Shown: piece by piece, positions 24,426 through 35,835 of the stretch | How positions within the stretch are numbered: the first letter of the stretch is position 1 | How the letters are laid out: every line of letters begins with the position of its first letter | NCBI GenBank assembly: GCA_009741485.1 | Contig: CM019220.1 | Location: 25,795,048 to 25,859,047, forward strand | Direction of reading: 5' to 3' | DNA length: 64,000 bases | DNA from: Malurus cyaneus samueli | Taxonomy: Eukaryota > Chordata > Aves > Passeriformes > Maluridae | Made by a program: the position numbers and the translations under genes | The notes under the pieces: model-generated | Seen by the model: only the letters and a program-made list of their open reading frames with translations | The model's database searches: none | What the model was told of the DNA's origin: nothing

Positions 24426-25829
24426 AACTATTTCTGCTTCTCCCAGTATCAAATGCATTCTTGCCTTCCCAACAATGCAGGATTTAATTCCTTTTGCACC
24501 ACAGTATAAACAAAAATGCTGCTCAGATGGGGATTTATTAGAAGGCAGGAGGGTGAGCTGGGGCAGGACAGCAGGAGGTGACACCTGGACACTAAAACAC
24601 CCACTGAATGTGACACTGGTGGGGTTCACACTGCTAAAATGTGCCACCTCTGCTGTCAGGATGAGCTCAGGGCTCCTGGGATGAGCCCTGGCACGGAGCT
24701 GCTGAGTGCCCTGTCACAGAGCTCTGCTGCTGTGAAACCCCATCCATAAATCAAAACAGGACGATTTAAACCAGGACGGAGACATGACTGCAGAGTGCCT
24801 GATATCTGAGATCAATATTCATTTTACAAACCTCTCCAGAAGAGTTCTTTAATTAATTGTTGGAATTAAAATCAAAATTGACCCCTCAATTTGTTTCTCT
24901 GGCCTTTAAATCAATTTTCTTTTCTTTACAAATCATGATCTTCAGACTGGAGAATGCAATAACATTTCTTTTTTTTTTATTTTTTTTTTTTTTATTAAAA
25001 TAAAAAGGTACCCACACTCTGAGTACATTCTAAACAGGACTCACAGCCAGCATCTCCTACTTTAATCTAAAAGAGGGGAAATATTTTTCCAGTTAGAAGT
25101 TGATACAAAGATTTACCCAGCTTGGCTTACACCCCACATGCTCACACTGATCCCCACCTCCTCCCTGCCAGCCTTGGTCCCCAAGGCCCCATTTCTCAGG
25201 TCACCACCATGGCAGAAATGCCTGTGCCCCACCACATCCATGGCTGCCTTTATTTCCCCTTTTTTTCCACCACATCTTAAGTGGCAGCAGAACCACGTCA
25301 CTTGTCACCAAATGGGAAGAGTGCCCTGTTTTATGGAACTGTGTACCTGTCATAGCCTCACACTTTTACAGAATTTATCCTCGAGGCAAAGAGTGAGAAT
25401 AGGTTTCAAGGGGGTTTGCTGAATGTCCCTGACCTCCCAGTTTGTGCAGGCTGCAATTTCCCAAGCTCTCAACACGGGCTCGTGATCCACCTGCTGCCTT
25501 CTCCCACATTATTATCCTGCATTCTCTTATGCCATTATTTTATTCTCAAAGAATTGCTAAAAATCCTAAATTAGAGAAAGCTGAGTTGTTTTCCTTATAG
25601 CCAGCACACCGAGTATACCCTTGGTCCTTACTGAGGAAGTTTCTCTGGGAATGTGAGCAGCTCTCTCCAGCCAGCTGGGAATGTTCACTTGGGATGAAGC
25701 CCTGAGAATGGACTGCAGACCTGAGAATGGACTAGGCCATGTTATTTCCCAACCAGGGAATTAAATATATTTATATATGTATTACATGTACAACCCTGTC
25801 AGGGGAATTACCTGAAGAGTCCCACTCAG
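24426..25829. other. Unique non-coding DNA, no gene seen
   Basis: T-rich run T10-A-T14 at 24969-24993, and a TA-rich ATATATTTATATATGTATTA stretch at 25764-25783 just before the satellite array. No exon recognised. Confidence 0.55.
24969..24993. repeat. T-rich homopolymer (T10-A-T14)
   Basis: Seen directly. No retroposon body is attached on either strand, so it is probably a simple slippage tract. Confidence 0.85.
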
Positions 25830-26860
25830 GGTGGATCACACACTGATGGATTACACACTATGGGATCACACTGTGGGATCACACTGTGGGATCACACACG
25901 GATGGATTACACACTGTGGGATCACACTGTGGGATCACACACTGATGGATTACACACTATGGGATCACACTGCGGGATCACACTGTGGGATCACACACGG
26001 ATGGATTACACACTGTGGGATCACACTGTGGGATCACACACGGATGGATTACACACTGTGGGATCACACTGTGGGATCACACTGTGGGATCACACACGGA
26101 TGGATTACACACTGTGGGATCACACTGTGGGATCACACTGTGGGATCACACACGATGGATTACACACTGTGGGATCACACACTGATGGATTACACACTGT
26201 GGGATCACACTGTGGGATCACACATGGATGGATTACACACTGTGGGATCACACACGGATGGATTACACACTGTGGGATCACACTGTGGGATCACACTGTG
26301 GGATCACACAGGATGGATTACACACTGTGGGATCACACACGGATGGATTACACACTATGGATCACACTGTGGGATCACACACGGATGGATTACACACTAT
26401 GGGATCACACTGTGGGATCACACATGGATGGATTACACACTGTGGGATCACACACGGATGGATTACACACTGTGGGATCACACTGTGGGATCACACTGTG
26501 GGATCACACTGTGGGATCACACACGGATGGATTACACACTGTGGGATCACACTGTGGGATCACACTGTGGGATCACACATGGATGGATTAAACACTATGG
26601 GATCACACTGTGGGATCACACTGTGGGATCACACACGGATGGATTACACACTGTGGGATCACACTGCGGGATCACACTGTGGGATCACACACGGATGGAT
26701 TACACACTGTGGGATCACACTGCGGGATCACACTGTGGGATCACACACGGATGGATTACACACTATGGGATCACACTGCGGGATCACACTGTGGGATCAC
26801 ACACGGATGGATTACACACTATGGGATCACACTGTGGGATCACACACTGTGGGATCATTT
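25830..26860. repeat. Dimorphic satellite/minisatellite, 30-bp and 13-bp units
   Basis: About 1.03 kb of tandem repeat made of two related units. The short unit is GGGATCACACTGT (13 bp). The long unit (30 bp) is the same sequence with 17 bp, ACGGATGGATTACACAC, inserted after GGGATCACAC. The order varies on the left; on the right, runs of long-short-short form a 56-bp higher-order unit repeated about six times with shared CTGCGGG variants. A few long units have 1-bp deletions. Three long frames on the plus strand translate the repeat and are not genes. The array ends where GGGATCATTTGCTGC breaks the pattern. Confidence 0.97.
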
Positions 26861-28900
26861 GCTGCTGGATCCCACACTGACAGCAACATGAGGTTTCCTT
26901 GCTGTCTCCTCGTGCTCATGGCCAACACATCCAAAAGGCCTCCAAACCCCAGGATGAAAGGCGTGTGAGTTTGACACAAAGCATTTTCCTCTGCAGGAGT
27001 GTCACTCCCCAGGACCATCATTGCAAATCAGTCTCTCAGATTTTAAGAACATTGTGCAGAATGCATTTGGTTGCACTTCATCACGGAGATTAAGAGAACT
27101 AGGGAAGCAAACAGACACATAACCCACGGAGTCAAATTTTCCAAGGATGCAGTGGGGATGCCAAGTGGACTCTGGAGACACCTAGAGATGTGGGCAGGTG
27201 GAACCAGGTCACCTGAAACCTGCCCAGACACCACAAAGAAGGGCAGTGATACTGGGCAAATAGCATGTCTGCATTTTAATGGCACACTCCCGTTAAATTT
27301 TTTAAAATTGATAGCTCTGCACAGCATTCACAGATGAATACCATCTGGTGTGGTGATTTATTGCCCCTGAATTTCTCAACTTACTTTTTTTCTTTTTTCC
27401 TTTTCTCATCTTACCTTTTCCTTTTATTTTCCCTCTACAAAAAAAACCATTTTCCATAGAAATGTAGTTGAGAGAGGCATTTCCCTAACACGCTATTTTA
27501 TCATAAGATAAACAGCAGCCTGTCACTGGACAGACCAACAAACAACTGATGTATGGGATCTATTTAACATCTCTGCAACTCCAGAGCCCTTCTGGTCATA
27601 TATGCTGCTCTTTTCCAATATTGTAAGAGATTATTATAATAGGTCATATAGAAAAATTAATATATGATGTTCGCTTTAAAGACTGTGTTTCAGTGCACAC
27701 ACACAGGGAGAAAGAAAATAGGTTGTACAAACACCCCTAACCCTGGTCCCTCCTAAATGCTGGATGACTGATCTGGAAGAACAAAGAATTATTTTGTAAT
27801 GTTTTCCATTGTGCCCTTTACTGTAATTTCAGTGTAATTTCAGTGCAATTTCAGTGTAATTTCAGTGTATCCTTCCTAACTTTGCTTAACGCTGCCTTTC
27901 CAGCTCACATCTCTCAGTGCAGGTGATGTCCACCACGATTGCTGCCAGGTTCTCCACAATCCTCAATATCTCCAGGCTTTTGGCTGCCTGGTGTGGGATG
28001 GCACTGCCCTTGGGCTGAGCAGGAGGAGCACACATGAACCATGGCCAGGAGAGAGAGCCTGTGTTTTGGAAAGAAAAGGGTTCTTCTGGGTGAGGTAGTG
28101 CAGCTCACTGCCCACACAGCAGGACATGTTGCAAAGACATTAGGAAATCAGGCCTGTGGTCATCAGAGGAATTCCTAATTTTTAAATTCTTAATTCAACG
28201 ATTTTCTTTTCTTTCTCCATCCTGCAATCATACAAAGAACAAACTCTAAACTATCTGTGGGTTTTTCTTTAGACACATACTTCAACCTCCCTACACGTCC
28301 AAATCACCCTTTTTTACTCACTAGGAGGAAAAGTTTCCCTTGTTGTTTAAATAAGTTTGACTGAATGGAAACCAGACTGCAGATTGTCTGTCCTTTTACT
28401 CTTATGAAAGCATAATTAAAAGTCATGTTAAAGTTGGGAGATCAAGAGGGTTTGTGATAGATAACAAGCTAGGAGCTGTCAAAGCTGTCAGGCCATTAAG
28501 AAACTAAATAATTCACACCCCAGTAATTGCTTTTATGTGCATTTTCCTATAAAATCCAGGAGACATGAGTCACGGGGCCTTACAAAAGAGCCTTGTTTAT
28601 CAGCCTCCAATGTGCCGTGCTGCACTTTTACTTTCAGGGAGTTTTTGACACAGGTATCGTCCTCTGACGATTTAAAGACGGTGAAAGCAGTGCTTGGTGT
28701 CACTGCAGTGTCCCCAGCTCCTCCCTGTCCCCCTCCCATCCCTGAGGCCAGGCTGTGCCACATCTCCTGGGCAGCAGCAGGTTCGGTGCTGGTCACTTGT
28801 GCCTCACGAAGAAATTCTGCCTCTGCAGAACAGCCCGGGATGGTTTGTGTCCCTCTCACCCAATTCTGTGATTTCTTTGGTCTTTTCTGAGCTGAGATAT
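26861..28900. other. Unique non-coding DNA, no gene seen
   Basis: No exon recognised. Pyrimidine-rich tract at 27380-27440 and an 11-bp tandem repeat at 27824-27867. Frames of up to 117 codons near 28.5-28.9 kb show no domain. Confidence 0.5.
27824..27867. repeat. 11-bp tandem repeat, 4 copies
   Basis: TAATTTCAGTG occurs four times head to tail; the third copy starts with C. Seen directly. Confidence 0.92.
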
Positions 28901-30810
28901 GCCCGAGTTGAATAAATCAAACAGTGGAGTAGCACAGACTCCCTCCAAACTCTGCTGGTGCCCGTGCAGGGATGGCACTGTCACCAAGCATCAGTGCCAC
29001 ACGCCCGGCAGGAGGAGGATTGATGCCGCCCGCAAAGCTTATCCCAAACAGGAGTTTTGGGAAGGGCTGGGGGCAAAGGGCGGGAGGGGAGTATTTCACT
29101 GGGGTTTTTTTACTGGCAGCGTTTCTCCAGGGTGGCTGTGGGGCACTGCCCCGTGCAGGAGGCGAGGGCAGCGGGCACGGCAGCTTTTCCTTGCCCGATC
29201 CCTCATCGTGCAGCGTTCAGCCACTAGATGCCCCTGCAAGCCACGCAGTCCGCTGGGCAGCGCCGGCAGCAGAGACAAAGCTGAGGCACAGCCCCAGGAG
29301 AAGATGGAGCCTGCTCTTTGCCAAGGATTTCGCAGCGATGTCACCTCTGTAACCAGCGCTGTTATAACGGGGGATATGGGATGGCCCAGAGTGGTGAGGG
29401 ATGCCTCAAACCTGGAAACATTCACGGCCAGGTTGGACTGGGCTCTGAGCAACCTGGTCTAGTTGGAGATGGTGTTGGACTAAATGGTCTTTAGAGGTCT
29501 CTTCCAACCCAAACTAATCCATGATTCCATGTGTGTGCAAAAGGACTTCAGAACCAACCCAAAACCCAATGGGCCCTGACTTACCCCAGGGGAAGGCACG
29601 TTTCCTTTTCCACTGGCCAGTTTACAAGAGCCATACAGGGAGATGGGAAAGGCCAACAAACACTGCAAAAGGCTCCAGGTATAATTTCTTGCACGCTGTA
29701 GCATCAGCTCATTTCCACAGATGCTCTGGATGCTGCCTGCCCAGGGAGTGGGATGTGATCACACTGGCTGATTACTGCTTCCAGCTCAATAACTATGGCC
29801 CCAGCTTCTCGGGGCCATATTGTACATTTATTTTACACACCATTAGCAGGGTAACGAAGCCCCTTCACTTCACACTCATCTTTCCTTTGTAAGGAATTAC
29901 TGGCTGCATGCTGCAGATGGAAAAGAAAGAAAAAGAAAGCTTACACCTGTGTGCAAGGTATTCCTGGCCCTAGGTGCTGTCATCTTTAGGAATGAGGCAC
30001 TGGGGTTTGGGGCCTCTGTGGCCGTGACCAAGGTCAGCCCAAAACTGAGGACAGGACCCATCACTTTCCCAAAGTTTTGGAGACTGGGTTTTATTGTTTC
30101 AGTCGTGCTGATTCTTATTTCAATCCTTTCGCAGATCTCCGTGTGTTTTGCAGAGATTGCCCACACTCGTGTGTCCCCGTGGGTGGGGCAGGCACGGAAT
30201 TCCGTGTGGATTTCAGCTGCAAACCTGGCTGTGGCTACAGCTCTGAGCCCGGGGAGCACGGGAGCTCCGGGGGCTGGAGCCGCAGTCCCAGCGATGGAGG
30301 GGCTGGAGGAAGAGCCTGGTGACCCATTTGGGCTCTCCTGATCCCGCTGGGATCACCCCTCTCTCCTCGGCTGCCCGAGCTTTCCCCCAGTCGCTCTGTC
30401 CAGACTCGGTGGCACTCCGTGTGTGCCCGGTGTCCCCGTCCCCAGCACCTTATCCCTGCTTCCCTCTGCAACCCGCGGGGGCACGGACCGCTCTCCCCAG
30501 CACAGGGGGTGACAGGGGATGGATGCGCTGCAGGGACCCCACGGCCACGCTCTGCTCCCCATTCCGCCCCTGCCAGCACCTTCTCCGCCCCTCGGGCCTT
30601 CCTTGGCTCGCTGCCCCCGCTGCAATGCAGCCTCTTGTAAATATTTGCCAAAAAAAAAAGATCCTCGGCGATAAGAGAGCCGGAGGCTTCTCAGGGTGAC
30701 CGCAGAGGGAGGATTAGGGCTGTCTGGGCAGGGATGGGCGCTACGGGAGGCTGTTTCCATGGGGAGCAGGAATCCGGCTCCGCCGGTGGCCGTCCTGCAG
30801 CACGGAGCCT
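28901..30810. other. GC- and CpG-rich block without a recognised gene
   Basis: CpG dinucleotides are visibly denser here than elsewhere, chiefly at 28960-29350 and 30230-30720. That is compatible with a CpG island, or with GC drift around the adjacent minisatellite. No TATA/initiator context, start codon or exon that I can support is present. A CR1 tail interrupts it at 29390-29532. The frames here (up to 207 codons) run on from the repeat or have no domain. Confidence 0.45.
29390..29532 (+). mobile_element. CR1 LINE 3' end fragment
   Basis: Reads CCTGGAAACATTCACGGCCA, GGTTGGACTGGGCTCTGAGC, AACCTGGTCTAGTTGGAGAT, TTGGACTAAATGGTC, AGAGGTCTCTTCCAACCCAA and a degenerate ATGATTCCATG end. This is the last 140 nt or so of a CR1 element in plus orientation, with no coding part. 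It differs from the 1.3-kb copy in the AAACATTCA segment and so is another subfamily. Confidence 0.88.
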
Positions 30811-31850
30811 GGGGATCCTGCTCACAGGGACACAGGGACAGAGGGATCCTGCTCACAGGGACACAGGGATCCTGCTTCACAGGGTGACAGCCAGGGACAC
30901 GGGATCCTGCCCACAGGGACACAGGGACACGGGGATCCTGCCCACAGGGACACGGGACACAGGGATCCTGCCTCACAGGGACACGGGGACACAGGGATCC
31001 TGCTCACAGGGACACGGGGACACAGGGATCCTGCTCACAGGGACACGGGGATGCTGCTCACAGGGACACGGGGATCCTGCTCACGGGGACACGGGGATCC
31101 TGCTCACGGGGACACGGGGATCCTGCTCACGGGGACACGGGGATCCTGCTCACGGGGACACGGGGATCCTGCTCACGGGGACACGGGGATCCTGCTCACG
31201 GGGACACGGGGATCCTGCTCACGGGGACACGGGGATCCTGCTCACGGGGACACGGGGATCCTGCTCACGGGGACACGGGACACGGCCGCGACGTCCTGCT
31301 CACAGGGACACGGGGATCCTGCTCACAGGGACCGACACGGATCTCCACAGGGACCGGACACGGGATCTGCTCACAGGGACACGGGATCCTGCTCACAGGG
31401 ACACGGGGATCCTGCTCACAGGGACAGGGGACACGGGGACCTGCCAGGACACGGACCAGGGATCCTCTCACGGGGACACGGGGATCCTGCTCACGGGGAC
31501 ACGGGGATCTGCTCACAGGGACACAGGGACACGGGACTGCCACAGGACACGGGACTGCTCACAGGGACACAGGGATCCTGCTCACGGGGACACGGGATCC
31601 TGCTCACGGGGACACGGGGATCCTGCTCACGGGGACACGGGGATCCTGCTCACAGGGACACGGGTCCTGCTCACAGGGACACGGGGATCTGCTCACGGGG
31701 ACACGGGGATGCTGCTCACAGGGACACGGGGATGCTGCTCACGGGGACACGGGGATCCTGCTCACGGGGACACGGGGATCCTGCTCACGGGGACACGGGG
31801 ATCCTGCTCACGGGGACACGGGGACACGGGGATCCTGCTCACAGGGACAC
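30811..31850. repeat. 23-bp G-rich minisatellite, about 45 units
   Basis: Each 23-bp unit consists of GGGGACACGGGG followed by ATCCTGCTCAC. It contains a GGATCC (BamHI) site and two G4 runs. Two variant types occur: CACGGGG units fill 31070-31270 and 31590-31830, while CACAGGG units, which have lost CpGs, lie at the edges and near 31290-31430. The stretch 31265-31560 has many small deletions that break phase. Because 23 is not a multiple of 3, all three plus-strand frames stay open and give a 23-residue repeat; these long frames are not genes. Confidence 0.97.
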
Positions 31851-33310
31851 TCATTCGCCTCCAGTTCGCCCCATCCCTGGTGCCCGGCTTTCCCAGATCT
31901 CCGAGCAGAGCCGGACCCCATCCCTGGGGATGTCACCGCCCCCGTCCCTGGGGATGTCACCGCCGAAGGGAGCCCTTCCCGCTAAATCCGCTCCCAGGAC
32001 CAGGACCAGCCCTGCCCAGGAGCTCGTCCAGCGCATCCCCCGAGGATGATGGCCAGGGTGGGCTTGGAACGCTTCCCTTCCTGCTGCCCGGCACCAAGGA
32101 TGGATCTGAAACACACATCTGGAAGAGGACACAGCTATCATTCCTTCCCCCACCCTTTCCCCGTCGTTTTCAGCTATTTGTTGTTTTTGGTAATCCCGCT
32201 GCCTGGCAGAACCCACCCTGTCCCATCCTCACCCCGCCTTGTCCCGGGCTGGCGCTGAAGCTGCAGAACAATGTGGCTTTGAGGCTCCCGGTGTGCAGGG
32301 GAGGGGAGGGATGCCGAGCTCTGGGGCGGCTGTAATCCCCCTTTAATTGCTGGATAAACACAACCAGTGATTTCCATGGATTGGCATAGCTGGGCGCATT
32401 GTTTTCTGACTCCAAGAGGAACTTTGCGACTGAAAAAAAAAGCCCATTTTCTTCTTAGACGGACCAGCACACGCCCAACCCTCAGTATGTCAGCAGAGGT
32501 GCTAAAATCCACAAAACTCAGTTAATACTAGGAAACCACAACTGTGGCAACAACTGAATTAAAAAAAAAAAAATTGAAATTTAAAAAGTTCTTTTTGATG
32601 CATTTGGTTGAGTTGTTAAAATCCCACATAAGCCAACAGCAGTGAAAACTTCCTTCGTGTTACAGGAGTAGACTACACTGAAAACAGGAGGAAAAGGTAT
32701 TTTCTTCCAGAAAGTGCTGATGCACGATTTCAGTTTTATCAGAATTTCACACAGGAGGAAAGTATTTTTCAGCCAAATACCATGCCTCAAAAATGTGTTG
32801 CCGGGCTTCAGTTTTTGTCCCTTAAGGCCTTTATTTTTTCCACATTTTGTTCTGCTGCCTAAATTTTTTTTTCACCCAAATTTGTAAGACCTCGAAAGCT
32901 AAAGACTTCCCCATCTTAGCAAAGTCACTGTCTGTCTGGAAAAGCTGGGAGCACACCCTGGGAGCTGCAGGTTGCAAACAAAGTTGGTCTGGAAAGGAGA
33001 ATGGAAGCAGAAGGTACTGGAAAACCACAGTTCCCATGGGAAATGCTAATGCTTTTTGCACAAAAATACTTTGGTTTTCAGCCAGAACAGCTTGGTTGTC
33101 AGTAGCCTGATACATAAATCCCAAGATCTGGGGTAGGAGGCAGATGTGCACATGGAAAAGATAATTTTTAGTGAAAACCTCCCCAGCTTTGCACCAAAGG
33201 AAAAGAAGAAGCCACACCATAAATCTGGTCAGCTGCATTTCTGGAGAGTCTCGTGAAATCTCAACTTCATGGAGACTTTCATTCACCTCATCAGAGTCAG
33301 GACACCTCAG
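31851..33310. other. Unique DNA flanking the minisatellite, no gene seen
   Basis: Begins GC-rich, contains a 24-bp duplication (31916-31963), and turns AT-rich after 32340. The minus-strand frame at 32831-33484 (217 codons) runs through a CR1 tail and shows no domain, so I treat it as chance. Confidence 0.5.
31916..31963. repeat. 24-bp tandem duplication
   Basis: Two head-to-tail copies (31916-31939 and 31940-31963) sharing TCCCTGGGGATGTCACCGC, with one base different. They lie 65 bp beyond the minisatellite but have an unrelated unit. Confidence 0.9.
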
Positions 33311-33357
33311 TGATCCTCGAGGGCCCCTTCCAACACAAGATATTCTCCTTCTGTGAT
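33311..33357 (+). mobile_element. Short CR1-type tail (CR1 or SINE remnant)
   Basis: TGATCCTCGAGGGCCCCTTC followed by CAACACAAGATATTCTCC and TTCTGTGATC is the last 50 nt or so of a CR1 3' end. It is close to the tail carried by the SINE at 20164-20226. It is too short to tell a CR1 from a headless SINE copy. Confidence 0.65.
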
Positions 33358-35614
33358 CTAAAGGGGCATGGATGTGACACTTTGAGAACCTACAAATTTG
33401 TATGAATAGGGAGTAAAAGTAGAAGCCAGACAACTCCAATTCCTGTTCATGCATGTGCACTTCACATGCACATAACATCACCAAAAACTCACAATAGCTT
33501 TGGACAAGCAGGTAATTACCTGCTGGAGATTCACACCTTGGCCTTGGGGACAGCTCTGGGGACAGACTTTGTCACACAGACTGCAAACAAACAGCTGATC
33601 TGCTGTAGAACTCACCATGCTCAAAGAAAGCTGAGAGCAAAACGTATTTACTGTTTTCCCCATGGAAAATTGTTGAAAGTGAGAAGTATTAAATCATTAT
33701 GTACCATTAAACCATAACCATTGAGCCATCCAATTATGCCACGGGAATGCAGGCAGCAACATGGCAGGAACACTGGAAACCCCTTCTTTCCAGCAGGCTC
33801 CTTCTTTTTTTCTCCATTTTTTAATTGAACAAGCCCAACCTGACAGAATGTGCTTTGCTGAACCCACACAGATTTTGTGGCTTTTGTGTGTTGGAGAGAT
33901 CACTCCTCAGCACTGCCACAGCCCCATCAGCCCAAGAATTCCCCTGTGGGTGCCCCCAGCCCATCGCAGGCACCACAGGGGCACTGCCCAGCGCACGAGT
34001 CATTGATGTGGGTTTGCTCCAAGAGCTGAGAGAGTGTTGTTTCTTTCTGGTTTTGAATGTCAGATCACTGCAGCTCATTTCATCGGTGCATTATCAAATT
34101 CCTTTCTTTCAGGTAAGAGGGTGCAACCAAATCAGGGCTAAGAGGATTAATGAAGATATGGGGCACGTGAGCCTGAAACAAGTTCAGGTGGGAGCAAACA
34201 AAAATTCATCATCTAATGAGCAGATATCCACAAAGGGATTCTATTTCCAGAAGAGCAGCCAGAATGCAGTTTCAGATGCCCAAATGAATCATCCCTGCAG
34301 CGAGGCTGTGGAACAAGGTGTTGGTTTGCTGTGTTCTTGCTTGATAAACCACAACCCTACAAAGATTTCTTATCACAGGGATTGGGGTCTGCCCTATGGA
34401 ATGTGTCTTTCTTGAATCCCCAAATGGAAAGGATGGTCTGAGTAAACAGGAATGGGGTCCATGAGTCCGGTTTCACCCACAAACGATCACACAACACGGA
34501 CAATCGAATCCTTTTATCCTTTTTCTGTGAAAGTGGAGACAAATTCTCCAGCATCTCAGTGATTAATGTCTAATACTGACCACGGGGAACCTCGGTACCA
34601 TGGTGATGTGTCTGCGCAAAACACAGGATGGAAGGAAGATGCTAAATAAACAAAGAATTCAGCACAGAGAGAAACAGGGTTGTGGAAAACAGGGAGGGAG
34701 GTGACTGGAGGAGCAGCAGGACTGTGAGCTGAGCTGAGCCAGTGGTGATGAGGGGACTGACAACCTGTGCATAGACAGACACAGGTAGAACTGGGAAAAG
34801 GGAAGACAGAGGCATTTTAGGAGGGTGAGACCCTTGTCCCCATGAAGAACCACCTTTGGAGGCAGAGGGGACAGAGGGGCATGGGATTGGCCCCTGCTTG
34901 GTGTGATCAGACAGGCTGAGAGCTGTGCATGAGGAAGGAGATGTTAATTTACCCTGAGACTCGCAGGGACCCACCCACGAAGTATCAGGTTGGTTTTCTG
35001 AAAGGATTAAGGAGTCCTCACCCTTTTGGGAATTCTCTGCACTGTTTTTGTTGCTGTCATCCAACAAAGGTGTGGCATCAGGGAGGTCACAGGAGAGGTG
35101 AGCAATGCGTTGAGTTCCCCTGGGATGGAGCAACACACAGCAACCAGCCTGAATGAGTCAGGAGAAGGGTAAAATAAAGGGAAAGACCAGGAATGCTCAT
35201 CAGAGCTCAGTCCCTTATACCCTGTTATACTCAAAATTGGTGTTAATAGCTTCTGAATTCTCTCCAGTTTTGGTAGAATAAGCCACAGAAAAAAGGAAAT
35301 GAGCTCTTCTTCAAAGAAACAGTCTGCCCTGTGGATTTGCATGGGTTGGACATTCCCATCCTTCTCTCGGGGCTTGAGTTTGGCACTGCTCTTCCCCAGC
35401 TGGGGAGGTCATGGCCACAGAAAACCCCCTCCTCCTTTAGTGGCAATGCCAAGGAGCAAAAGGACTAATCCCTGAACACTAAACCAGTAAAAAAGAGAAA
35501 TTGGTGTCCAATTCTACAGGCTCCTGCCCTCAGGATTTGAAGGGGAATTGCAATGACAACGGAGCCACTCCTCTTGGCATTGGCAGGCAGGGGCCACATT
35601 TTGTGGCTTACGTG
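33358..35614. other. Unique non-coding DNA, no gene seen
   Basis: The 196-codon plus frame at 33825-34415 opens with a non-ATG codon and has no domain. A pyrimidine tract followed by AGGTAAGA at 34101-34118 happens to fit both a splice acceptor and a donor, but no exon is attached. Confidence 0.45.
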
Positions 35615-35835
35615 GATCAGATTGGATATTCTCAAAAGAAAAAAAAAATTGCAGAGGGGTAGACAGAGCTGGAACAGGTCACCCAGAAGGGTGGTGACAT
35701 CCCCACCCACAGCAGGGATCAGGCTTTGGGCAGCCACGGTCTGGTGTTGGAGACAGTCCTGCTCTGGATGGGAGGTTGGAATGCAGAGATCTGATCCCAC
35801 CATCACTCCTAGGATAGTTCCTTCCTAGGGTAAGG
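35615..35835 (+). mobile_element. Degenerate CR1 LINE 3' region
   Basis: Order of weak matches to CR1: GATTGGATATTCTCAAAAG, an A-rich run, GAGCTGGAACAGGTCACCCA, GAAGGGTGGTGACATCCCCA, ATCAGGCTTTGGGCAGCC, ATGGGAGGTTGGAATGCAGA and a damaged end. Many substitutions and gaps mark it as old. The orientation is clear; the limits are approximate. Confidence 0.55.

Noticed and set aside
25831..26968. Three long overlapping plus-strand frames (349, 243 and 246 codons) rich in GITLWDHT-type repeats
   Set aside because: They are translations of the 13/30-bp satellite in different phases; no unique coding sequence surrounds them.
29223..29241. CTCF-like CCACTAGATG
   Set aside because: The first half matches but the required GGC half is replaced by CCCC.
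25830..31850. CRISPR-like repeat arrays
   Set aside because: Units are directly tandem with no unique spacers, and the DNA is plainly vertebrate.
30734..32335. 533-codon plus-strand frame and overlapping 332-codon frame
   Set aside because: The 23-bp repeat leaves every plus frame open; the product is a 23-residue repeat repeated in each phase. The flanks show no domain.
32831..33484. 217-codon minus-strand frame
   Set aside because: Includes a CR1-type tail and ordinary intergenic sequence; no family recognised.
34101..34118. Pyrimidine tract plus AGGTAAGA, fitting both splice acceptor and donor
   Set aside because: No exon with coding or transcript support is attached; such matches are frequent by chance.
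33825..34415. 196-codon plus-strand frame, the longest without obvious repeats
   Set aside because: Starts at a non-ATG codon, shows no domain, membrane pattern or splice context, and is within what chance allows.
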